Source of the DNA: Nitrospinaceae bacterium
Lineage (GTDB): Bacteria > Nitrospinota > Nitrospinia > Nitrospinales > VA-1
Length of the DNA stretch: 5,845 bases
Assembly (NCBI GenBank): GCA_029261675.1
Contig: JAJDBA010000163.1
Location: 1 to 5,845 of the forward strand
Direction: 5' to 3'
The notes under the pieces were generated by a model. That model saw only the letters and a list, made by a program, of their open reading frames with translations, was not told where the DNA came from and ran no database searches. Every line of letters starts with the position of its first letter. Position 1 is the stretch's first letter. The position numbers and the translations under genes are program-made. This document shows, piece by piece, positions 1 through 5,845 of this stretch.

Positions 1-1304
1 GCCTGCAAATCCAGGGCGGACTCAAGGCAAGTCAGATTGCCAAAGAAGCGAATAAAGATATAAAAATAATCTGGGGCGGCTGGCATCCTTCAGTTCATCC
101 CTATCAGGTCCTAGATAGCCCATATATAGATATTGTAATTAAAGGACAGGGTGCCCGGGCACTCCATGATGTTGTAAAAAGAATTGAAGCCGGTGAGAAC
201 TATAAAGACATCCCCGGAGTGATTTGGAAAGAAAACGGCGAAGTGTTTACCAACCCAGACAGAAGCCTGGAATCTATTGATGACTGGCCACCCCTTCCCT
301 ACCATCTCGTTGATATTGAAAAATGCGTTATGGTCACCGAGTTTGGGACTCGGACTATCAACTACGTTTCCAGCTATGGGTGCCCCTATCGGTGTTCATT
401 CTGTAGTGAAGTTACCGTGAACAATAGAGGATGGGTTGGGTTGAATCCCGAAGCAGTTCTCGATGACTTGGAAAAGCTTCAAAACCAATACAACGTCAAC
501 GGGGTTAATTTATACGATAGTCTGTTTTTTGTGAATATCAAAAGAGCCAAAGCTATTCTAAAAGGAATTATCGATAGAGGCTTGACCCTGAGACTCGGCA
601 ACCTGGATGGCCGTGCCAAACAACTGGCCGAAGCCGATGACGAACTTTGGGAGCTATTAAGAGAATCGCGCACTTACAGCATATTATGTGGTGCTGAATC
701 CGGCGACCAAGAATCTTTGGATGCCATCGATAAAGATATGGATGTCGAAGATAATTATAAGTTCGCTGAAAAATGCCGCGATTACGGAGTCAAAGTTATC
801 TTTTCCACACTTGTGGGAATACCCATGCTGAACCACACCCACCAGGAACTGACCCAAAAAACAAACAGCCAGATAGATGCCACGATCGAAATGCTCGACA
901 AGTTTCTTTCTTATGATAGCCGCAACCGAGGACAGATGTTTATTTACATGCCCTACCCCGGCACCCCGTTATACGACACTGCCGTGGAACTTGGTTTTCA
1001 GGAGCCCAAGAAACTAGAAGGCTGGGCTCATATGAAGCTTTACGACAAACAAACACCCTGGGTCACCTCCAAACAAGCGCAATTGGTTTCAATGATATCT
1101 AGCTATATTTTTATGTTCCTCGATTCCGACACCATAATTTGGGCAAAAGGAAGAATAGAAAATCCAATCAAAAAATTATTTTTTGTAGGGGCCTACAGCA
1201 TCTTTGCTGAAATCGCGAAATTCAGATGGAAATACAAACTATTTGGGTTTCCGCTGGACTACCAATTATTCTTATTCGCAAAGAGAAACAATAAGTCTAT
1301 TTAA
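1..1304 (+). CDS. B12-binding-domain radical SAM protein, 5' end outside the window
   Basis: The reading frame is open from base 3 with no credible start, so the gene begins left of the window; 433 residues are visible. Visible residues 1-70 look like the second half of a cobalamin-binding domain: a GGWHP turn (28-32), then a hydrophobic strand and a GQG turn where relatives usually have GEGE. The radical SAM core follows. Its [4Fe-4S] cysteines form CPYRCSFC (codons at 381, 393 and 402), GAESG (690-704) is the usual SAM-contact motif, and PYPGTPLY (about 951-974) is typical of the end of the core in this class. The C-terminal 100 residues carry hydrophobic stretches and end in a basic tail. 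Family members use a 5'-deoxyadenosyl radical, often with cobalamin, for methylation, ring formation or other C-C chemistry on lipids, pigments or natural products. The substrate cannot be inferred here, and the cobalamin-ligand motif DxHxxG would lie upstream of the window. Class is confident; function is unknown. Confidence 0.93.
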   Translation, partial: LQIQGGLKASQIAKEANKDIKIIWGGWHPSVHPYQVLDSPYIDIVIKGQGARALHDVVKRIEAGENYKDIPGVIWKENGEVFTNPDRSLESIDDWPPLPYHLVDIEKCVMVTEFGTRTINYVSSYGCPYRCSFCSEVTVNNRGWVGLNPEAVLDDLEKLQNQYNVNGVNLYDSLFFVNIKRAKAILKGIIDRGLTLRLGNLDGRAKQLAEADDELWELLRESRTYSILCGAESGDQESLDAIDKDMDVEDNYKFAEKCRDYGVKVIFSTLVGIPMLNHTHQELTQKTNSQIDATIEMLDKFLSYDSRNRGQMFIYMPYPGTPLYDTAVELGFQEPKKLEGWAHMKLYDKQTPWVTSKQAQLVSMISSYIFMFLDSDTIIWAKGRIENPIKKLFFVGAYSIFAEIAKFRWKYKLFGFPLDYQLFLFAKRNNKSI

Positions 1305-1404
1305 GAAAAATAGCTCACCCATCCAAAAAGAAATCCCGAATTTTCCACTCGATGGATTAAGGACAAAAAATCAATTAATTCTCTGTAATCAGCACCCCGG
1401 TCGT

Positions 1405-1433
1405 TTGTAATGTCCCTGTTTTTGTGATTAAAT
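1405..1433 (+). promoter_or_regulatory. candidate sigma-70-type promoter for the propeller gene
   Basis: TTGTAA (1405-1410) and TTAAAT (1428-1433) are separated by 17 bases, and each matches four of six consensus positions. Transcription would start near 1440, giving a leader of roughly 60 bases before the ATG at 1499. In AT-rich sequence such matches arise often by chance, so this is only the best candidate in the spacer. If real, it overlaps the alternative GTG at 1424 and argues against that start. Confidence 0.25.
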
Positions 1434-1444
1434 GCGGCCTGACT

Positions 1445-1461
1445 GGGCAGGTTGACCGCCC
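1445..1461 (+). promoter_or_regulatory. GC-rich hairpin in the leader of the propeller gene
   Basis: GGGC-A-GG pairs with CCGCCC around a TTGA loop: six G-C pairs with one bulged A. It is followed by TTATT, not a real U-run, so it is a poor intrinsic terminator. A competing fold exists: GCGG (1434-1437) with CCGC (1456-1459), enclosing CCTG (1438-1441) with CAGG (1448-1451). It lies about 40 bases upstream of the start codon. A role in attenuation or mRNA stability is possible but unproven. Confidence 0.3.
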
Positions 1462-1487
1462 TTATTCAAAGCACCCCCCGTATCATC

Positions 1488-1493
1488 TAAAGG
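1488..1493 (+). promoter_or_regulatory. ribosome binding site deciding the ATG at 1499
   Basis: TAAAGG sits five bases before ATG 1499 and contains the AAGG core of a Shine-Dalgarno sequence. The longer in-frame alternative, GTG at 1424, is preceded by a T-rich stretch with no purine-rich site. The 25 extra residues it would add do not resemble the propeller that follows. The start at 1499 is therefore preferred. Confidence 0.6.
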
Positions 1494-1498
1494 CAACT

Positions 1499-4400
1499 AT
1501 GACTTCCCTTTTTCCCGTAACCTTCGATACTTCTTTCAGAACAAAAGAAGAATTATCTCCGCCATCTGGATTATGCTTCACTCATGATGGGAATATTCTC
1601 TTAGCAGACGATTTCAATCACCGCATTCAGATTTACGATCCGCAATTCAACCTGATAACCAGCTTTGGCGAAAAAGGCAAGGAACAAGGCCAGCTTCAAT
1701 ATCCAAAAGGCATCGCAGTAGATAACGAAGGGAATATTTTTGTAGCCGATAGTTGGAATCATCGAATACAGAAATTCGACTCACAGGGCAAACCGCTTCT
1801 ATCTTTTGGCTCATGTGGTGATGGTAAAGGTGAGTTGAACGAGCCCTACGACATCCTCATCAACTCAATGGGAACTCTGATTGTTGTAGAAAGATACAAT
1901 CACCGCATTCAATTTTTTGATAGTCATGGTAATTCCTTGGGATGGGTCGGGCAAAGAGGAACGGTTCTGGAAGAAGAGCTGGCGGAAAATTATGAAACTC
2001 CTTTGAACTTATTGGCGCCACCTTTATTCGAGTTTCCCACCTCCATCGCCACAGATAGCCTTGGAAATTATTTTGTTACAGACAGCGGCAATCACCGCAT
2101 TCGAAAGTTTGATAAAAATTGGCAGGAAATTTTAACTTTCGGCGGGCAAGGAGATGAACCGGGACAGTTTCAATATCCACTTTGTGTTTCAATCTCCGCC
2201 AATGATTTACTTTACATAGCCGACCTGAACAATAACCGGATTCAGATATACACCTCCTTCGGTCAGTATTTGAGCGCAATCGAACACGAAGAAACACCGC
2301 TTGAAGCGCCCTGCCTGACAAGGATAGATTCTGCAGGGAATTTATTTATTGGTTCAACATTTGACACCAAAATACTCAAATATCAAATTCCCACAGAAAC
2401 AGAAAATATTCTGGCAGAAAAATTAGCAACGAGCGAACCTCTGAACTCAGAACACGTTTATTATTATTCACTTGTACAAGCAAAAAATAAAAACGACCCC
2501 AAATCGTTAGCGGCTCTGGAGCAAACATTAGACCTTCTCAAAAAAAACCCTAAGGGTAAAAATTCAGAGGTGCCTCTTCATCTCAGCCGACTGGCTTTTG
2601 AAGGAAAAAAAGTTACCGGATCAAGTATTGAGCTTGCAATTCCATTGATCGAAAACCAACTCAACGAAGCAAGAAAAAGCATGACAGCCGCTTTCGAGCT
2701 CTGGCAAGAAGCCGCTAAAAAGCTCAATGAAACTCAGATGCAAGAACAAAAACGGATCCAGAGCGATCCACAGGGACTACGCGAATTCAACCAAGACCTT
2801 TACAAATATGAACAGGAAGACAGACAAAATTTTCGAAAAACCCGCAATACTTTTTATTACTTTCGAAAAACGACGCAGCAATTTTACAGTTTCATTTACT
2901 ACTTGATTGAAAGCGAAGTCAATGAAACACAGATGGAAAATATTACGGGCCTTCTGGGTCGCCAGTGGAATTCTTCAGTAAATACTATCAATGAGCACTT
3001 TGATCAAAAAGAAAAATGCGAAGAGTCCATGGTGCAAATTTTAGGGAATGCAGGAGGCGATCAACTCCCCTCCTTTCTTGTAAAGAATTATTACAGCGGC
3101 AGAATTCTGGACCTTCTCTTGCATTTGCAATTCCAAATGCGAACCCATTTTCAAGTTTTGAAAGTTCTAGCTCGTCAGGCAACCAACAATGAAAAAGCCA
3201 GAAAACTTCTCTGCGACCTGACCACAAGTTCCAGCTTCTCTGAAAACGCAACCCGCATAATGATCCGCTTCCATGAACATTGGCAAACAATGGAATTTTT
3301 GGAGCCGCAATTTCTGGAAACTTTAGATTCAGTCATGCCCTATTGGGAAAATAAAAACAGTTCGCCCCTAGAACTCAGCATCAACGATTTTTCATCCGTT
3401 GCGTTTGATTCTGAAAATATGGATATAGGGCAAACTGCCAGAGTCCTGCAGTCACAATCTGCTGAAATTAGATTTGAAAACGAAATATTGCTATGGGGCC
3501 CCAATAAATATAATCCTGCGTCCCTTGCAAACCAAAAAAGCGAATTGATCACGCAATGCCTCGACATACTGAAAGCACAATCTGTTTTCGAAGAAAAATC
3601 TACAGAGTTATTCGATCAATTGGATGACATGGAGCGACAAAGAAGAGATTTGGACGCGCAACTAAGACAGGTAGGCACAGAAGATAAAACAACTCCCATT
3701 GGCATAAACAACAATATCGCTGTTTTTGAATTTCAGTTGAACTTGATACGCAGGATGATTAAAGGGCTTGATATCAATGAAAATCTCAACCTGCATCGAC
3801 TGATTGTAGGAGCAGCATTGTCTCAGGTTTTAAACCCGCCTCAAGATAACGCGCAATTGTTCGATGAACTTAAAATCTATACTAAAAAATTAGACAGCGA
3901 CACCCGAGAGTTTTCTCGCGAGAGAAAAGCGAATTTTTTTGAAATGGCGGCTTTAAGGTTTCAACAGAAACAACTCGAATCTTCTCACGATATTTCTGAC
4001 ATCGATGCATCTATAAAAGTGGCTGCGGATATTACCCAACTGCAGGCAAATGTAGATCGATTGGAACTGAAACTCAAGAGAAGCATGCGATCAAAGAATT
4101 TGCTTGATCTGATTTTAAATTTTGCACAAGCAAATACATCTACTCCACAAACGCCGTTAAAACAAGTTTTTTCAATTAGCAAAGTTGGCTCGGAAATCGG
4201 GTTGTCTTTAAACCCTCAAGGCCTTACCCATAATAGTCAAGGAGACCTTTTGGTAACCGACTATGAAAACCACCGTATTCATTGCTATTCATCCGAAGGG
4301 AAATACAAATTTCACTTTGGGACCTGGGGAAATAGCCCGGGGACATTTAAATATCCAATAAATTTAGCTACCGACAGTCAGGACAATATTTATGTCATTG

Positions 4401-4972
4401 ACGAAGGAAACGGGGTAATTAAAAAATTTGATGCGATGGGGAATTTCACTCTTCAATTCGAAGAAGGTGTTTTCGGCCCTACTTTTTCGCTTTCAATAGA
4501 CTCTCAAGACCAGATTCATATCGCCGATCTCGACAACAACCGCATTGCAATCTTTGACTCGAATGGAAAAGAAGCCCCCTTCTCTGCCGAACAATCAAAA
4601 AACCTGAAGGCACCTTGTGGCGTTTTCTGCTTGGAAGATGGCGGAACCCTTGTGGGCGACCGTTCAGAATTCTTATTAAAACATTTTGATGCCGACGGAA
4701 AATTGATCAATCAGGTATCACGCGAAGGGATGGGTTTCGATGACATTTATTTTCTTACCTGCGATTCTAAACATGGAATATTTGGTTCCGATTTCTGGAA
4801 CAACCAGGTCATTCATTTGAACAACAACCTCGAAGTTGTTGATGTCTATCATAAGCGAGGAAATAGAATCGGAGGGCTTGGAAAAACAGCAGGACTTTCT
4901 ATTCACAACGGTCAGTTGGCTGTATCCAACTTTGATGGCAGGAAAATTCAAGTTTTCAATCTTCCCTCTTAA
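1499..4972 (+). CDS. large NHL-repeat protein: six-blade propeller, helical/coiled-coil middle, six-blade propeller
   Basis: The protein is 1157 residues from ATG 1499. Residues about 8-297 form six NHL-type blades, each with a D-x-x-G-N/D-hydrophobic strand, a (A/T)D turn and an NHRI-like motif; the motifs fall at 40, 87, 134, 198, 245 and 289, and blade 4 is preceded by a 17-residue insertion. Residues about 298-887 are predominantly helical, charged and Gln/Glu/Lys-rich, with coiled-coil-like stretches near 695-725 and 845-865 and an aromatic-rich helix near 452-471. Residues 888-1156 form six more blades, with motifs at 924, 971, 1013, 1057, 1101 and 1147. There is no signal peptide or clear membrane span, so the protein is probably cytoplasmic. 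NHL propellers bind proteins, RNA or small ligands; no catalytic motif is visible. A scaffold or sensor role is inference. I do not recognise a named family for the whole architecture. Confidence 0.9.
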   Translation: MTSLFPVTFDTSFRTKEELSPPSGLCFTHDGNILLADDFNHRIQIYDPQFNLITSFGEKGKEQGQLQYPKGIAVDNEGNIFVADSWNHRIQKFDSQGKPLLSFGSCGDGKGELNEPYDILINSMGTLIVVERYNHRIQFFDSHGNSLGWVGQRGTVLEEELAENYETPLNLLAPPLFEFPTSIATDSLGNYFVTDSGNHRIRKFDKNWQEILTFGGQGDEPGQFQYPLCVSISANDLLYIADLNNNRIQIYTSFGQYLSAIEHEETPLEAPCLTRIDSAGNLFIGSTFDTKILKYQIPTETENILAEKLATSEPLNSEHVYYYSLVQAKNKNDPKSLAALEQTLDLLKKNPKGKNSEVPLHLSRLAFEGKKVTGSSIELAIPLIENQLNEARKSMTAAFELWQEAAKKLNETQMQEQKRIQSDPQGLREFNQDLYKYEQEDRQNFRKTRNTFYYFRKTTQQFYSFIYYLIESEVNETQMENITGLLGRQWNSSVNTINEHFDQKEKCEESMVQILGNAGGDQLPSFLVKNYYSGRILDLLLHLQFQMRTHFQVLKVLARQATNNEKARKLLCDLTTSSSFSENATRIMIRFHEHWQTMEFLEPQFLETLDSVMPYWENKNSSPLELSINDFSSVAFDSENMDIGQTARVLQSQSAEIRFENEILLWGPNKYNPASLANQKSELITQCLDILKAQSVFEEKSTELFDQLDDMERQRRDLDAQLRQVGTEDKTTPIGINNNIAVFEFQLNLIRRMIKGLDINENLNLHRLIVGAALSQVLNPPQDNAQLFDELKIYTKKLDSDTREFSRERKANFFEMAALRFQQKQLESSHDISDIDASIKVAADITQLQANVDRLELKLKRSMRSKNLLDLILNFAQANTSTPQTPLKQVFSISKVGSEIGLSLNPQGLTHNSQGDLLVTDYENHRIHCYSSEGKYKFHFGTWGNSPGTFKYPINLATDSQDNIYVIDEGNGVIKKFDAMGNFTLQFEEGVFGPTFSLSIDSQDQIHIADLDNNRIAIFDSNGKEAPFSAEQSKNLKAPCGVFCLEDGGTLVGDRSEFLLKHFDADGKLINQVSREGMGFDDIYFLTCDSKHGIFGSDFWNNQVIHLNNNLEVVDVYHKRGNRIGGLGKTAGLSIHNGQLAVSNFDGRKIQVFNLPS
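1520..2389 (+). repeat. N-terminal array of six NHL blades
   Basis: Blade spacing measured at the NHRI-like position is 47, 47, 64, 47 and 44 residues. Blades 1-4 have exact NHRI, blade 5 NNRI and blade 6 the diverged DTKI. The resemblance reaches the DNA: the 13-mer AATCACCGCATTC is identical at 1616-1628, 1898-1910 and 2090-2102 (blades 1, 3 and 4), while blade 2 is diverged at several positions. The 20 or so residues before blade 1 contain a beta-like segment (FPVTFDTSF) that could supply the closing strand of a six-blade ring. Confidence 0.85.
4160..4969 (+). repeat. C-terminal array of six NHL-like blades
   Basis: Six blades with spacings of 47, 42, 44, 44 and 46 residues run to the last residues of the protein. 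Only the first has exact NHRI; the others read NGVI, NNRI, EFLL, NNQV and GRKI, so this ring is clearly more diverged than the N-terminal one. Its entry segment (VFSISKVGSEIG followed by LNPQGL) parallels the entry of the N-terminal ring. This suggests that each ring closes on its own. Confidence 0.8.
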
Positions 4973-4991
4973 AAACCACGCTCTCGTTTTT
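4971..4991. terminator. weak A/T-rich hairpin at the convergent junction, possible terminator
   Basis: AAAAAC (4971-4976) can pair with GTTTTT (4986-4991) around a nine-base loop, on either strand. It overlaps the stop codon of the propeller gene and touches the stop of the opposing gene. The stem is almost all A-T, so it would be weak, although T-runs follow on both strands. It is offered only because two genes converge here with 18 bases between them and no stronger hairpin is visible. Confidence 0.22.
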
Positions 4992-5845
4992 CAGTGAATA
5001 TTTTTTATGGGATACCGTCTGGGCTTAACACTTGATCGGTTCTCTTTTTCCACGTCATGTAAAAAACCCTTCTCTGAAAAGTGGTCGTCAAACCTCGCCA
5101 CAGATTCTTTGACAAACTTTCCTGGGCGATAGGTTTTCGCAACCTCCTGCATCGAAAACGGCTCGGGCATTTTATTAGAAATTGCCGCCCTCTCGTTTAT
5201 TTTTTCTTCAGACCAACGCTCCCCCCCATTGGCAATTAATACGGTTGCAACGCGTTCGTCATCCTCGAAACAATAAATATTCGGAAAAACCGACATGAAG
5301 GTTTTTGTATCTCGAGGCTTTAAAGAGTTTCCCTTGCCATACAAATTCGAACCTACGATCCCATCGGGTTTTAAAATAGCGCGGATCTCTTTATAAAACT
5401 CATAGGTCTTTAAATGGTAGGGAATCGACCCACTTTTGAATGCATCAAGAATAATCCAGTCATACGGTTCTTGTTCTTTTCGTTTCTGAATGAAAACCCT
5501 GCCGTCTTCTTGAAAAACCCGATAACGATTAGATTCGCACAGAAAAAAATACTTTTTCGAAACCTCAATGACTTTGGGGTCAATTTCCACAACATCTATA
5601 TGCAAACTTGGGAACTGTTCGTTTAGAAAATTGGTGACCGCGGCTCCCCCTAATCCGACCATCAATAACCTGCGCGGCGTGGGACAAAAAAGCAAAGATG
5701 CCATCATCATATTGGAATAAACCAATGCCAATTGTTTTTGCCGCTCAACATTCACCCGGCTTTGTAGGAAATAATCGCCATTGCCCTTAAACCAAAGTTC
5801 CCGAGAGTCGTCATTTTGAATGACATAAATGTCGTTGTACTGGGT
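4991..5845 (-). CDS. spermidine synthase-like (methyltransferase-fold) protein, 5' end outside the window
   Basis: The frame stays open from the right edge, so the start lies beyond 5845; 284 residues are visible. The first 30 (TQYNDIYVI..., ending FLQSR) match the small N-terminal beta domain of spermidine synthases. The Rossmann-like core follows: glycine loop VGLGGAA (visible residues 63-69), VEID with its nucleotide-binding acid (86-89), EDGR (113-116), and ILDAFKSGSIPYHL (about 132-145), then the KPDGIVGSNLYG strand region. In classical aminopropyltransferases the active-site loop reads D-x-x-D (Asp158 and Asp161 in E. coli SpeE); here it is D-A-F-K, so the second acid is lost. This pattern is common in spermidine-synthase-like proteins, including those fused to membrane domains, whose substrates are mostly unknown. 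The last 60 or so residues form a charged tail. It is convergent with the propeller gene, so it belongs to a separate transcript. The fold is confident, the reaction is not. Confidence 0.88.
   Translation of the reverse strand, partial: TQYNDIYVIQNDDSRELWFKGNGDYFLQSRVNVERQKQLALVYSNMMMASLLFCPTPRRLLMVGLGGAAVTNFLNEQFPSLHIDVVEIDPKVIEVSKKYFFLCESNRYRVFQEDGRVFIQKRKEQEPYDWIILDAFKSGSIPYHLKTYEFYKEIRAILKPDGIVGSNLYGKGNSLKPRDTKTFMSVFPNIYCFEDDERVATVLIANGGERWSEEKINERAAISNKMPEPFSMQEVAKTYRPGKFVKESVARFDDHFSEKGFLHDVEKENRSSVKPRRYPIKNIH

Noticed and set aside
219..1304. GTG at 219 as the start of the radical SAM gene
   Set aside because: The frame is open from base 3, and the residues before 219 are clearly B12-binding-domain sequence, so the gene starts outside the window.
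1305..1360. Intrinsic terminator after the radical SAM gene
   Set aside because: The only pairing found (CCATC with GATGG) has a loop of about 26 bases and no U-run after it.
1204..1410. Small + strand reading frame of 68 codons overlapping the end of the radical SAM gene
   Set aside because: Half of it lies in another frame of a confident gene, it starts at TTG without a convincing ribosome binding site, and the product looks like no known protein.
1424..1498. GTG at 1424 as the start of the propeller gene
   Set aside because: It has no ribosome binding site, it adds 25 residues unlike the rest, and it overlaps a candidate promoter and hairpin; ATG 1499 has TAAAGG at good spacing.
1616..2102. 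Repeated 13-mers as a CRISPR array or mobile-element repeat
   Set aside because: They are in frame, fall at blade spacing, and encode the NHRI motif of the NHL propeller.
2076..4951. Several antisense reading frames of 64-100 codons inside the propeller gene
   Set aside because: They lie opposite strongly supported coding sequence, have low-complexity or Cys/Ser/Arg-rich products typical of shadow frames, and show no start signals of their own.
5221..5227. Run of seven C (G in the coding sense) as a possible frameshift in the spermidine-synthase-like gene
   Set aside because: The frame continues for about 75 plausible codons beyond it to a stop 18 bases from the neighbouring gene, so there is no sign of a broken frame.
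4991..5755. GTG at 5755 as the start of the spermidine-synthase-like gene
   Set aside because: The frame continues to the window edge, and the 30 upstream residues fit the N-terminal domain of the family.

Overview
The window holds three protein-coding genes and little else. Two lie on the + strand: the 3' part of a radical SAM gene and a complete gene for a large beta-propeller protein. The third, on the - strand, is the 3' part of a spermidine-synthase-fold gene that converges on the propeller gene. I saw no tRNA, rRNA, CRISPR array, insertion sequence or attachment site. Base composition is moderately AT-rich by eye, coding density is high and the start signals are bacterial. The gene content (class B radical SAM protein, cytoplasmic NHL-repeat protein, spermidine synthase-like enzyme) would suit a Gram-negative, possibly aquatic, lineage such as Nitrospinota or a deltaproteobacterial group. 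That placement is a guess; no marker in the window fixes the taxon.

Layout. Bases 1-1304: C-terminal half of the B12-binding domain plus the complete radical SAM core (CxxxCxxC) of a class B radical SAM protein whose start lies left of the window. Bases 1305-1498: a 194-base spacer with a weak promoter candidate, a GC-rich hairpin and a Shine-Dalgarno-like TAAAGG. Bases 1499-4972: an 1157-residue protein with a six-blade NHL propeller at each end and about 590 mainly helical, partly coiled-coil residues between them. Bases 4973-4990: an 18-base convergent junction. Bases 4991-5845 (-): a spermidine synthase-fold protein that runs off the right edge.

How the genes relate. No shared pathway can be shown. 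The radical SAM and propeller genes are co-directional but 194 bases apart, so they may or may not be co-transcribed. The spermidine-synthase-like gene is convergent and so is a separate transcription unit. It keeps the nucleotide-binding fold, but the second acidic residue of the aminopropyltransferase active-site loop is a lysine, so true polyamine synthesis is doubtful. The most unusual object is the propeller-helix-propeller protein: it has no signal peptide, no recognisable catalytic motif and an unassigned middle, which fits a cytoplasmic scaffold or sensor of unknown role.
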